Below are positions 18,156 through 26,678 of a stretch of DNA of 38,195 nucleotides, piece by piece; position 1 is the first letter of the stretch; each line of letters opens with the position of its first letter. The stretch comes from Janthinobacterium sp. GW458P (GTDB lineage: Bacteria > Pseudomonadota > Gammaproteobacteria > Burkholderiales > Burkholderiaceae_D), in the NCBI RefSeq assembly GCF_002127585.1, contig NZ_NEGZ01000035.1, positions 17,315-55,509 of the forward strand. Direction: 5' to 3'. The translations under genes were made by a program, and so were the position numbers. The notes below the pieces were generated by a model. It was not told where the DNA came from and ran no database searches. It saw only the letters and a list, made by a program, of their open reading frames with translations.

Positions 18156-19771
18156 AAGAAGGTTTCCGCCAGTCGATGGCATGGCTGCACACCTGGTCCG
18201 GCCTGCTCGTCTGCTGGATCCTGCTGCTGGTGTTTTGCGCCGGCACGGCCAGCTACTACCGCAATGAAATCACGCTATGGATGCAGCCCGAACTGCACGG
18301 CGCCGCAGCCAGCCAGGTGAGCACCGAGGAAGCGGCCAGGGTCGCGCAACACGCGATGCAAGAGCGCGCCACGGGCGCCACGCGCTGGTTCATCAGCCTG
18401 CCCGGCGAGCGCAATCCCGCCACCCAGCTGGGCTGGAGCAAGCCGTCGCAACCGGGCGAAAAGAAGCGCGGACGGCGCGGCAATTTTCATAGCGAAAAAG
18501 CCGACCCGGCCACGGGCGAAGTGCTGTCCAAGCCGCGCGAGACGCGCGGCGGCGAATTCCTCTACCGCCTGCATTTCGACCTGCACTACATGTCGGCCAT
18601 CTGGGGCCGCTGGATCGTGGGTTTCTGCGCCATGTTCATGTTCGTCTCCATCATCAGCGGCATCGTCACGCACAAGCGCATTTTCAAGGACCTGTTTACC
18701 TTCCGTCCGAAAAAGGGCCAGCGCTCGTGGCTCGACGCGCACAACGTGACGGCCGTGCTGGCCCTGCCCTACCACATCATGATTACCTACACGGGCCTGG
18801 TCACATTGATGTTCCTGTACATGCCGTCCGGCGTCACGGCCGCCTACAAGGGCGACCAGGATGCCTTCTTCGCCGAAGCGTTTCCCGGCCGCTCGGGCGA
18901 CAGCAAGCCGGCCGGCGTGGCCGCGCCGCTGACGCCGTTCGCGCCCCTGGTGCGCCAGGCGGAGCAGCAATGGGGCGGCAAGGTCGAACGCATCTCCGTG
19001 AATCACCCGGGCGACGCCAACGCCACCATCACGCTGACGCGCGCCGGCGGACGCGACATGTCGTCGAAGCAGCCATCGATGGAGTTCGATGGCGTGTCCG
19101 GCAAGCTGCTGGCTACCGACGGCGACGCGCTGCCCGGCGCCGCCGCCACGCAGGGCGTGATGGTCGGACTGCACGTCGCGCATTTCGGCGGACCGCTGCT
19201 GCGCGCCCTGTTCTTCCTGTCCGGCCTGGCCGGCTGCGCCATGGTCGCCACGGGCGCCCTGCTGTGGGCCGTCAAGACGCGCCAGAAGCAGGCCAAGGCG
19301 CTGGCCGCCGGCAAGCGCGCCAGCTTCGGCCTGCGCCTGGTCGAAGCGCTCAACATCGGCGCCATCGCCGGCATCCCGATCGCCTTCGGCGCCTACTTCT
19401 GGGCCAACCGCCTGCTGCCGGTGGCGATGGAGGAACGCCCGAAAGAGGAAATCGCCTGCTTCTTCGGCGCCTGGGCCCTGGCCGCCATCATCGCCCAGCT
19501 GCGCCCCTCGCGCGCCATGTGGCGCATGCAGCTGGCCGCCGGCGCCTTCCTGCTGTGCGCCCTGCCCGTGCTGAACGTCTTGACCGGCGGTGCCCACCTG
19601 GGCGCGACCCTGTTCCTGGGCCGCGGCCCCGTGGCGGTGGCCGCCTTCGACCTGGTGGTGCTGGTGCTGGGCCTGGGCCTCGCGTATGCGGCGTTCAAGC
19701 TCAAGCCCCTGCCCGTAAAAGCGGCCAAGGCTGCCCCCGTCAAGCCGGCAACAACCATGGAGGCCGCGTGA
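18152..19771 (+). CDS. PepSY-associated transmembrane protein, possible siderophore reductase
   Basis: Inner-membrane protein of 539 residues of the PepSY-TM family, which includes PiuB and the siderophore reductase FoxB. The first helix carries the family motif MAWLHTWSGLLVCW. A periplasmic PepSY region follows, then YRLHFDLHYM and a helix with GFCAMFMFVSIISGI. LALPYHIMITYTGLV, a second PepSY-like loop and VGLHVAHFGGPLLR come next, and three further helices end the protein. Several helix-edge histidines (HTW, LHFDLHY, PYH, LHVAH) are candidate heme ligands, as in FoxB; this is inference. It overlaps DUF3649 by ATGA and DUF3325 by TGATG. A role in reducing or releasing iron from the imported complex fits the neighbouring receptors. 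Confidence 0.9.
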   Translation: MKEGFRQSMAWLHTWSGLLVCWILLLVFCAGTASYYRNEITLWMQPELHGAAASQVSTEEAARVAQHAMQERATGATRWFISLPGERNPATQLGWSKPSQPGEKKRGRRGNFHSEKADPATGEVLSKPRETRGGEFLYRLHFDLHYMSAIWGRWIVGFCAMFMFVSIISGIVTHKRIFKDLFTFRPKKGQRSWLDAHNVTAVLALPYHIMITYTGLVTLMFLYMPSGVTAAYKGDQDAFFAEAFPGRSGDSKPAGVAAPLTPFAPLVRQAEQQWGGKVERISVNHPGDANATITLTRAGGRDMSSKQPSMEFDGVSGKLLATDGDALPGAAATQGVMVGLHVAHFGGPLLRALFFLSGLAGCAMVATGALLWAVKTRQKQAKALAAGKRASFGLRLVEALNIGAIAGIPIAFGAYFWANRLLPVAMEERPKEEIACFFGAWALAAIIAQLRPSRAMWRMQLAAGAFLLCALPVLNVLTGGAHLGATLFLGRGPVAVAAFDLVVLVLGLGLAYAAFKLKPLPVKAAKAAPVKPATTMEAA

Positions 19772-20136
19772 TGGAGCAGCTGTCGACCTTCCTCGCGAAT
19801 TTTCTGGTCTTCGCCCTGTGCTATGCGGGCCTGTCCTCGCTGTGCCTGGCCATGGACCGGCACTACGCCGACCTGCACGGCCGCGGCGCCGAGCCGCCCG
19901 CGCCGCTGCGCCGCCGCCTGCGCTGGACGGGCTGGCTGGCGCTGGCCCTGGGCCTGGCCTGGGCCATGCACAGCGCCGGCTATGGCTACGGCCTGGTGGC
20001 GTGGGTCGGCAGCCTGACGGGCTGCGGCCTGCTGCTCATCTGGCTGCTGCCATATATGCCCCGCCAGGCCATGCGCCTGGCGCGCGGCGCCGGCGGGGCG
20101 GCCGTGCTGGCGGCCGTGGCCCTCGCCGTCCTGTGA
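19771..20136 (+). CDS. DUF3325 small membrane protein
   Basis: Inner-membrane protein of 121 residues with four hydrophobic segments, including ANFLVFALCYAGLSSLCLAM, WTGWLALALGLAWAM, VAWVGSLTGCGLLLIWLL and AAVLAAVALAVL. The AMDRHYADL after helix 1 and the short length fit DUF3325, a family that repeatedly follows PepSY-TM genes in iron-uptake loci. It starts inside the PepSY stop (TGATG), making it the last gene of the four-gene operon. It converges on the GGDEF/EAL gene, with 1 bp between the stops. The function is unknown. Confidence 0.85.
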   Translation: MEQLSTFLANFLVFALCYAGLSSLCLAMDRHYADLHGRGAEPPAPLRRRLRWTGWLALALGLAWAMHSAGYGYGLVAWVGSLTGCGLLLIWLLPYMPRQAMRLARGAGGAAVLAAVALAVL

Positions 20137-20137
20137 A

Positions 20138-21946
20138 CTAGGCCGGGGCGCCGCACCTGAGCAGCGCTTCGATGCCTTCCGGTCCCATGGCGCGGCCAAG
20201 AAAGTAGCCGAACGCCTCGTCGCAGCCCATCTCGGCCAGCAGTTCCAGCTGCTCGCCGTTTTCCACGCCGCCGGCGATGGTGCGCAGCCCCAGCGTGTGC
20301 GCCATGGCCACGATGGCGCGCACCATGGCGCTGTCGCCGCCCGGCTTGCCCAGGTCGTCGATAAAGCATTTTTCGATCTTCACGGCGTCGGCGGGAAAGC
20401 GCTTCAGGTAATTGAGCGACGCGTCGCCCGTGCCGAAATCGCTGATGGCAATTGCCATGCCCAGCTGGCGGAACTGGCGCAGTATCAGCTCGCAATTCTG
20501 GTTGCGGTCGATCAGGATGGCCGCCGCGATTTCCAGTTCGATGCAGTGCCCCGGCACCCCGGCCGCCTCCAGCGCGGCGGCAAAATTGTGCGCGATGTCG
20601 CGCTGGTAGAACTGGCGCGCCGACAGGCTGACGGACACCGTCAGCGGCTGGCCCTGCGCAATCCAGCTGCGCGCCTGCTCGACGGCCGTGGCCAGCACCC
20701 ACGCCCCCACCGGCAGGATCAGGGCGCTCTCCTCCAGCACGTGCAGGAAGTCGAGCGGCATCATCAGGCCCAGTTCCGGATGCTTCCAGCGCAGCAGCGC
20801 CTTCACGCCCGTGATGCTGCGCGTCTTCAGGTCCATCCTGGGCTGGTAATACAGCACGAACTCGTTGCGTTCGAGCGCATGCCGCAGGGCCGTCTCGAGG
20901 ATGGTGCGCGAATACGACTGCGCCTGCATGCGCGAGGCATAGCGCAAGCAGGTGCCGGGCGCGTGGCGCTTGGCCGCATACATGGCCAGGTCGGCCTTCT
21001 CGATCAGCGCATTGACGTCGTCGTCGTCATCGGGGTACAGGGCCACGCCCACGCTGGCCGCCACCGCCAGGCTGTACTCGCCGATGACGAAGGGCGCGGC
21101 GATGGCGCAGACGATTTTCTCGGCCACCCGCTCGGCATCCTGCGCCACGCGCAGCTCCGTCAGCAGGATGATGAATTCATCGCCGCCCTGGCGCGCCACC
21201 GTATCGACCTTGCGCACGCATTGCTGCACGCGGCGCGCGAATTCCGTCAGCACCTGGTCGCCCACGTCGTGTCCCAGGCTGTCGTTGATGGACTTGAAGC
21301 GGTCGATGTCGACGAACAGCACGGCCAGCAAGCCCTGGTGGCGGCGCGCATACGCGATGCCATGCTCGAAGCGGATCTGAAAATGCAGGCGGTTCGGCAG
21401 CCCCGTCAGGCCGTCGTGGTGGGCGATGAATTCCAGCTGCTGCTCCGCGCGCCGGCGCGCCGACACATCATGCAGCAGCAAGACGGCGCCGCCCTGCGCC
21501 AGCGGCGCGCAGCTGTACTGCACGTCGATGCGCTTGCCGTCGAGAGGGCGCAGCAGCACGGCGCCGCGCGCCACTTCCAGCACTTCCTGGCGCGCCACGC
21601 AGTCGCGCACCTGGCGCGCCGCGTCGACGGGCGCGCCGTCGTGGAACAGGGGCAGCAGCCCGGTCACGGGCTGGCCCGGCCCGTCGCCCGGCAGCAGCCC
21701 TCCCAGCACGCCGGCGCGCGGATTCAGATACCGCACCACGCCATCCTGGTCGGTGCCGATGACGGCGGCCGGCAGCGCGTGCAGCAGCGCCAGCGCATCG
21801 GCCATGCGCTGCGCCTGCGCCGCCTGCAGCACCGCGCCGGCCGCATGGCGCATGCGCCATGCACGGGCCGTCTGCCACTGGCAAGCCAGCAGCACGCTCA
21901 GCATCACGGCCAGGGTCAGGCACAGCGCCAGCAGCAGCGCCGTCAT
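20138..21946 (-). CDS. GGDEF protein with degenerate EAL domain
   Basis: Membrane-anchored c-di-GMP protein of 602 residues. An N-terminal helix (about 2-22) is followed by a PAS-like domain (about 45-160). The GGDEF domain (about 175-335) has FVDIDRFKSIND, an RKVD inhibitory site at 245-248 and an intact GGDEF at 254-258, so cyclase activity is likely. The EAL domain (about 345-600) lacks most active-site residues. EAL reads KAL (K382), VNLSARQ reads VSLSARQ (S440), EITES reads EIAAA (A475), DDFGTG reads SDFGTG (S502), AEGVE reads AGGVE (G559) and QGY reads FGY (F579). It probably cannot hydrolyse c-di-GMP and may act as a binding or docking domain. The ATG at 21946 follows a GGGTGA. It is transcribed toward DUF3325. 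Confidence 0.93.
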   Translation of the reverse strand: MTALLLALCLTLAVMLSVLLACQWQTARAWRMRHAAGAVLQAAQAQRMADALALLHALPAAVIGTDQDGVVRYLNPRAGVLGGLLPGDGPGQPVTGLLPLFHDGAPVDAARQVRDCVARQEVLEVARGAVLLRPLDGKRIDVQYSCAPLAQGGAVLLLHDVSARRRAEQQLEFIAHHDGLTGLPNRLHFQIRFEHGIAYARRHQGLLAVLFVDIDRFKSINDSLGHDVGDQVLTEFARRVQQCVRKVDTVARQGGDEFIILLTELRVAQDAERVAEKIVCAIAAPFVIGEYSLAVAASVGVALYPDDDDDVNALIEKADLAMYAAKRHAPGTCLRYASRMQAQSYSRTILETALRHALERNEFVLYYQPRMDLKTRSITGVKALLRWKHPELGLMMPLDFLHVLEESALILPVGAWVLATAVEQARSWIAQGQPLTVSVSLSARQFYQRDIAHNFAAALEAAGVPGHCIELEIAAAILIDRNQNCELILRQFRQLGMAIAISDFGTGDASLNYLKRFPADAVKIEKCFIDDLGKPGGDSAMVRAIVAMAHTLGLRTIAGGVENGEQLELLAEMGCDEAFGYFLGRAMGPEGIEALLRCGAPA

Positions 21947-22071
21947 ACGTCACCCGGCAGGCAGGAGATGGAAGACATGCTTTTCCTTTGCAACGCGCGC
22001 CATGCGGCCGGGCGCAGATCCATGCGGAAAGGAAATAGTATAAGAATTTCGGCAAGAATTTTGCCTGATGA

Positions 22072-22101
22072 AGCGCCGCTTGACTGGCATCAAGCGGCGC
22101 T
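22072..22101 (-). terminator. 12-bp perfect inverted repeat after the chemoreceptor gene
   Basis: AGCGCCGCTTGA (22072-22083) and TCAAGCGGCGCT (22090-22101) form a perfect 12-bp stem around a six-base loop, 14 bp past the stop of the minus-strand chemoreceptor gene. No T-run follows on either strand. It may be a factor-dependent terminator or an mRNA 3'-end stabiliser. Confidence 0.6.
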
Positions 22102-22114
22102 GGGCACGCCCGCC

Positions 22115-23743
22115 TCAGGCCAGCGACAGCCTGCGGGCCTGCGCGGCGCCAGCCGGCGCGGCCACGCCGGGCGTCCCGTGCAGCTGGAAGATGCTGACGG
22201 CGTCGGCCAGGCTGGCCGCCTGCTGCTGCAGCGCATCCGCGGCGGCGGCGGCCTGCTCCACCAGGGCCGCGTTCTGCTGCGTCACGCCATCCATCTGGCT
22301 GATGGCGATGCTGATCTGCTCAATGCCGTCGCGCTGCTCCACGCTGGCCACGGCGATCTCGCCGATGATGGCGTTCACGCGCTGCACGCTGCCCACCACC
22401 TCATCCATCGTGCGCCCCGCCTGGCCGGCCAGCACGCTGCCCTCTTCCACCGTGCGCACGGATTCGCCGATCAGCTGCTTGATTTCCATGGCCGCTGCTG
22501 CCGAGCGGTGCGCGAGGCTGCGCACCTCGGTGGCGACGACGGCGAAACCGCGCCCCTGCTCGCCGGCGCGCGCCGCTTCCACGGCCGCATTCAGGGCCAG
22601 GATATTCGTCTGGAAGGCGATGCCGTCGATGACGGCGATGATGTCGACGATGCGCCTGGACGAAGCGTTGATATGGCTCATGGTCTGCACTACCTGCGCC
22701 ACGGCCTCGCCGCCGCGCTGCGCCACGTCGGAAGCGCCGCCGGCCAGCTGGCGCGCCTGGTCGGCGTTGTCGTTGTTCTGCCGCACGGTGGACGTCAGCT
22801 CGATCATCGAGGCGGCCGTCTGTTCCAGCGAACTGGCCTGCTCCTCCGTGCGCGAAGACAGGTCCATATTGCCGCTGGCGATCTCGCCCGACGCCGTGGC
22901 GATGGCGTCCGTGCCGGCGCGCACCCGGCCCACGATGGCCGCCAGGTTGCCGCTCATCGCTTTCAGGGCCCGCAGCAGGTCGCCGATTTCATCGCGGCTG
23001 CCGTCGGCCACCACGGCGCGCAGGTCGCCGGCCGCCACCTGCTGGGCGATGCCGACGGCCGCGCCCAGCGGCACGGTGATGCTGCGGATCAGCCACCAGA
23101 CCGTGACGCTGCCGACGACGAGCGTCACCAGCACAGTGGCCAGCATGACGATGCTGGCGCTGCGGTGCGCGGCGTCATCCTGCTCCTTCATCTGCGCCAT
23201 CAGGCTGTGCGACTGCTTGCCGATGGCAGCGACGATGGCGTCGATCTGGCGCGTCGGTTCGCGGTCCATGCCCTTGACCAGCGCGTCGACCGTGTGGGCG
23301 CTGTCGGCGCGCGCGCCGTCATACTGTTGCAGCGCCGCCAGGTAGCTCACGCCAAGCGCATCGTGCGCCTGCAACGCACGCTCGACGGGCGCCGTGTCGA
23401 GTTTCAAGGCTTCCATCATGGCCTGCAAGCCTTTCAATTCCTTGCGCGTCTGCGCGCCGCTGGCGACAAACGCTTCGCGGTAGCGCTGGAAGGCGGCCGC
23501 GTCGCCGCCGCGCAGCAGGATGTTTTTCCATTCCTGCACCTGGATCTTGAATTCCACCTGCGCGCTGCGCGCCGCATCGACGGCTTCCGTCAAGGCCACG
23601 GCGCGCTGCATGGCGTCGGCGCTGCGCGCGCTGGCCGCGTCGAGCGCGCTCCAGCCGCGCGCGCCGACGAACACCAGCGCAAGAAAGAAGAAGGCGCCCA
23701 ACAGACCCAGGCGGACGGAGATTTTCAGATTCGCGAGTTGCAT
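22115..23743 (-). CDS. Methyl-accepting chemotaxis protein
   Basis: Inner-membrane chemoreceptor of 542 residues. The first helix lies at about 10-28 ([18 protein letters not shown]). A four-helix-type periplasmic sensor of about 165 residues follows, then a second helix at about 197-218 ([20 protein letters not shown]), a HAMP domain, and a long coiled-coil signalling region. The CheA/CheW-contacting tip is clear ([20 protein letters not shown], then [21 protein letters not shown]). I chose the ATG at 23743 with GGGAGAA just upstream; the frame is open 35 codons further, but that stretch is not signal-like. No C-terminal CheR-tethering pentapeptide is present. The ligand is unknown, and no che genes are in the window. 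Confidence 0.94.
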   Translation of the reverse strand: MQLANLKISVRLGLLGAFFFLALVFVGARGWSALDAASARSADAMQRAVALTEAVDAARSAQVEFKIQVQEWKNILLRGGDAAAFQRYREAFVASGAQTRKELKGLQAMMEALKLDTAPVERALQAHDALGVSYLAALQQYDGARADSAHTVDALVKGMDREPTRQIDAIVAAIGKQSHSLMAQMKEQDDAAHRSASIVMLATVLVTLVVGSVTVWWLIRSITVPLGAAVGIAQQVAAGDLRAVVADGSRDEIGDLLRALKAMSGNLAAIVGRVRAGTDAIATASGEIASGNMDLSSRTEEQASSLEQTAASMIELTSTVRQNNDNADQARQLAGGASDVAQRGGEAVAQVVQTMSHINASSRRIVDIIAVIDGIAFQTNILALNAAVEAARAGEQGRGFAVVATEVRSLAHRSAAAAMEIKQLIGESVRTVEEGSVLAGQAGRTMDEVVGSVQRVNAIIGEIAVASVEQRDGIEQISIAISQMDGVTQQNAALVEQAAAAADALQQQAASLADAVSIFQLHGTPGVAAPAGAAQARRLSLA

Positions 23744-23963
23744 ATGTTTCTCCCGGCGGCAAGAACAGGATGGCAACAAAGGCGCCGCCGAATCTATCCA
23801 ATTCTCACCAAATGAAGAAATCATGCAGCGCGCCCCATGAAAAACCAAGCGGCGCTTTCGTTAGAGAAACACTTTCAGCATAGAAACAACAAATTACACG
23901 GGAAGGTTGACTGTCTGGCCATATTGGCGCCCTCGCAGCATGGTCGGGCCGGCAATCTTGCCG

Positions 23964-25439
23964 TCAGCGCGCCGTCGCGGCCGCTCCCGCGAATTCCTCG
24001 CGCAGCAGCGGGTATAAACGCCGGTAGCGGGCCAGGCGCTCGTCCAGCGCGCCGGACGGCTGCGGCGCGACCGTTGCCTGCACGGGCGGGCGCGCGCACA
24101 CCTGGGCGGGCGACAAGCCCGTCACCGCCATCTGCGCCAGGCGCGCCGCGCCCAGGGTGCCGCCGGCCACGCCGTGGTCGTGGCGCAGCACCTGCAAGCC
24201 CGAGGCGTTCGCGCACAGCTGCGCCCAGAAGCGGCTGCGCGAGCCGCCGCCCACGAACGAGGCCTCCGTCAACCGCGTGCCGGCGCTGCGCAGGGCCGCA
24301 TTGCCGTCGGCCATGGCAAAGGCCACGCCTTCCATCACGCTGTAGGCCAGCTCCGCGCGCCCGTGTTCCGTCGACAGGCCGAAAAACACGCCGCGCGCTG
24401 CCGCATCGTTGTGCGGCGTGCGCTCGCCGCTCAAATACGGCAGGAAGATGGGCGCCTTGCGCGCCTCGACGCTTTCCGCCAGTGTCACCAATTCTCCGAT
24501 GTCGTTCGACTGCGTCAGCCGCGCCACCCAGGCGAGGCTGGACGCGGCGCTGAGGATCACGCTCATCTGGTGCCAGCGTCCGGGAAGGCAATGGCAGAAC
24601 GCGTGCACGCCCTGGCCCGGATTCGGCGCGAAGCCGTCGCTGCCGGCAAACAGCACGCCGGACGTCCCCAGTGACAGCAGGCCCGCGCCCGCTTCGACCA
24701 CGCCCAGGCCCACGGCGGCGGCCGCGTTGTCGCCCGCGCCGCCGGCCAGCAGCACCGCATGCGCGATGCCCCACTCCCGGCACAGGGCCGGGCGCACCTG
24801 CGCGGCGACGGCGCTGCCCTCGACCAGGCGCGGCATGTGCTCGCGCGACAAACCGGTCGCGGCCAGCATGCGCTCGGACCAGTCGCGCCTGGCCACGTCC
24901 AGCCACAGGGTGCCGGAAGCGTCGGACATGTCGGAGACATCTTCCCCCGACAGGCGCAGGGCCACGTAATCCTTGGGCAGCAGGACTTTACTGATGGCGC
25001 GGAACAGCGCCGGTTCGTGCTTTTGCAGCCACAGCAGCTTGGGCGCCGTGAAGCCCGGCATGGCCTGGTTGCCCGTGATGGCGCGCGACTCGGGCACCAG
25101 TGCCTCGAGTTCCGCGCATTCGGCAAAGGCGCGCGTGTCGTTCCACAGCATCGCCGGGCGCAGCACGCGCTGCCGCTCGTCGAGCAGGGTGGCGCCATGC
25201 ATCTGCCCCGACAGGGCGATGCCGCGCAAGCCGGAAAACGCCAGCGGCTGGGCGCTGCGGATGGCGGCGATCACGTCCAGCGTGGCCTGCCACCAGTGCT
25301 CGGGATGCTGTTCCGACCAGCCGGGATGGGGAGTCGATACGGGCAGGGCCACGCCGCTGCTGGCGAGGATGGTTTGCGCGTCATCGGTAAGGATGGCCTT
25401 GACTTCGGAAGTGCCGATATCGATGCCGAGATAGCTCAC
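23964..25439 (-). CDS. xylB: Xylulokinase
   Basis: FGGY-family sugar kinase of 491 residues that phosphorylates D-xylulose to xylulose 5-phosphate, feeding the pentose phosphate pathway. The N-terminal phosphate loop is GIDIGTSEVKAI, the sugar-binding region includes SGQMHGATLLD and LWNDTRA, the catalytic Asp lies in GGAGDNAAAAVGLG, and the C-terminal ATP site is FVGGGSRSRFW. All fit XylB. The start is GTG at 25437-25439, since no better ATG precedes the conserved MSYLGIDIGT. A four-codon ATG-GAA-CCA-TCG-TGA ends inside this GTG. No isomerase or transporter sits beside it. A related pentitol or ribulose substrate cannot be excluded. Confidence 0.93.
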   Translation of the reverse strand: MSYLGIDIGTSEVKAILTDDAQTILASSGVALPVSTPHPGWSEQHPEHWWQATLDVIAAIRSAQPLAFSGLRGIALSGQMHGATLLDERQRVLRPAMLWNDTRAFAECAELEALVPESRAITGNQAMPGFTAPKLLWLQKHEPALFRAISKVLLPKDYVALRLSGEDVSDMSDASGTLWLDVARRDWSERMLAATGLSREHMPRLVEGSAVAAQVRPALCREWGIAHAVLLAGGAGDNAAAAVGLGVVEAGAGLLSLGTSGVLFAGSDGFAPNPGQGVHAFCHCLPGRWHQMSVILSAASSLAWVARLTQSNDIGELVTLAESVEARKAPIFLPYLSGERTPHNDAAARGVFFGLSTEHGRAELAYSVMEGVAFAMADGNAALRSAGTRLTEASFVGGGSRSRFWAQLCANASGLQVLRHDHGVAGGTLGAARLAQMAVTGLSPAQVCARPPVQATVAPQPSGALDERLARYRRLYPLLREEFAGAAATAR

Positions 25440-25463
25440 GATGGTTCCATGAAAAGTGTATGG

Positions 25464-25481
25464 GCCGCCGCGTGCGGCGGC
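25464..25481. repeat. Short GC inverted repeat upstream of xylB
   Basis: GCCGCCGC (25464-25471) and GCGGCGGC (25474-25481) form a perfect 8-bp stem with a two-base turn between xylB and the GNAT gene. It could end the GNAT transcript or lie in the xylB leader. No T-run adjoins it. Confidence 0.4.
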
Positions 25482-25569
25482 GATGTCACGCTATGGTAAT
25501 GGCCCGGCGCCGCCGGCAGCGGGCTTTTCCGCATACTTTTCCCCGCTTTGCCGGTACGCGCCGGCCAAG

Positions 25570-26127
25570 CTAGCCATGCTGGCGGAAGTCGCGGCGGTAG
25601 ACATTCGTGTCCTTGCCATCCGGCGGCAGCCGCGCAAAACGCTCGAAGCGCAAGCCCAGCTTGTTGAGCAGATTGATCGACGCCTGGTTCTGCTGCGAAG
25701 TGATGCCGTACACGGTGGGCAGGCGCAACACGTGCTGCGCATGGCGCATGACGGCAGCGGCCGCCTCCCAGGCATAGCCCTGGCCCCAATACGCGGGCAG
25801 CAACGCGTAGCCGATGTCGGGACCGGGCAGGCTGGCGCGCAGTATCAGGCCGCAGATGCCCATGGCGACGCCGTCGCTGCGCCGTTCGACGATGCAGAAG
25901 GCATAGCCATGCTGGCGAAACTGCGCCATCGCTCCCGACTCCAGCGCCGCGCGGGCCGCCTCCACAGTGTGCAGGTTGCGCTGGCCGATATGCGCGATCC
26001 ATGACGGTTCGTTGACCAGCGCCAGATAGAACGCCGCATCGTCGGGCGTGACGGTGCGCAGGCGCAGGCGCGGCGTATCGATGACGGTGATCGGCTCGAT
26101 TGTCAGTCCGGTCATGGCGCCGCTCAT
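25570..26127 (-). CDS. GNAT acetyltransferase, RimJ/RimL type
   Basis: Cytoplasmic N-acetyltransferase of 185 residues. The N-terminus TPRLRLRTVTPDDAAFYLAL, the middle PDIGYALLPAYWGQGYAWEA (acetyl-CoA motif A, G-Q-G-Y-A) and SQQNQASINLLNKLGLRFE (motif B) are typical of the RimJ/RimL ribosomal-protein acetyltransferase-like group. Free-standing members of this group often modify small molecules instead. I chose the ATG at 26127 because it overlaps the stop of the upstream GNAT gene (ATGA). An ATG at 26115 would shorten it by four residues. It is the last gene of a codA-GNAT-GNAT run. The substrate is unknown. Confidence 0.9.
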   Translation of the reverse strand: MSGAMTGLTIEPITVIDTPRLRLRTVTPDDAAFYLALVNEPSWIAHIGQRNLHTVEAARAALESGAMAQFRQHGYAFCIVERRSDGVAMGICGLILRASLPGPDIGYALLPAYWGQGYAWEAAAAVMRHAQHVLRLPTVYGITSQQNQASINLLNKLGLRFERFARLPPDGKDTNVYRRDFRQHG

Positions 26128-26642
26128 GCCGGCCACTGCATCGGATCGGTGAGCAGCTGGTACATCACGTAGGCGTCGACATAGCCCAGCTGCGCGTGGC
26201 GGTAGGCCAGCGGCAGGGTAGCGACCACAGTGAAGCCCAGCTTTTTCCACAGGGTGACGGCGGCCAGGTTGGTGCTGACGACGAAGTTGAACTGCATCGC
26301 CAGATAGCCCGCGCGGCGCGCCTCTTCCATGCAGTGCACGCCCATCAGGCGGCCCACGCCCACGCCCTGCGCGGCCGGATCGACCATGAACGAGGCATTG
26401 GCCACATGCGATCCATGGCCAGGCTGGTTCGCCACCAGCTTGTACATGCCCAGCAGGCGCTCGCTGCCCATCACGGCGACAAAGCTTTGCACGCCGGGGC
26501 CGAACCAGTAGGCGTGGCACGCTTCGCGCGTGGTATCGGCGGGGAAGGTGTAGGTGTCGCCGCCGGCCACCAGGGTCTGGAAAATCGGCCACATAGCGTC
26601 AAAATCGGCTTCGTTGGCCGGGCGGATATCAATTTCTTTCAA
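26124..26642 (-). CDS. GNAT family N-acetyltransferase
   Basis: Acetyltransferase of 172 residues with the full GNAT fold: KEIDIRPANEADFDAMWPIF at the start, ANASFMVDPAAQGVGVGRLM as acetyl-CoA motif A (about 82-101), and STNLAAVTLWKKLGFTVV as motif B. The start is TTG at 26640-26642, with GGGAG about eight bases upstream; no ATG precedes the conserved strand 1. Its stop overlaps the next GNAT gene by ATGA. The codA stop is 36 bp upstream, so the three genes probably form one transcript. Two unrelated-looking GNATs back to back suggest paired modification steps, but the substrates are not evident. Confidence 0.9.
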   Translation of the reverse strand: MKEIDIRPANEADFDAMWPIFQTLVAGGDTYTFPADTTREACHAYWFGPGVQSFVAVMGSERLLGMYKLVANQPGHGSHVANASFMVDPAAQGVGVGRLMGVHCMEEARRAGYLAMQFNFVVSTNLAAVTLWKKLGFTVVATLPLAYRHAQLGYVDAYVMYQLLTDPMQWPA

Positions 26643-26678
26643 GGCGGTGCTCCCGATAACAAGTGATGGCCAATTGTA

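Noticed and set aside
20297..23815. 1172-codon open frame on the plus strand across the GGDEF/EAL and chemoreceptor genes
   Set aside because: It is an antisense shadow rich in His, Gln, Arg and Ala. The opposite strand carries two clear genes with conserved motifs.
23744..23848. 35-codon N-terminal extension of the chemoreceptor
   Set aside because: It lacks a signal or helix, whereas the ATG at 23743 has GGGAGAA and is followed at once by the first membrane helix.
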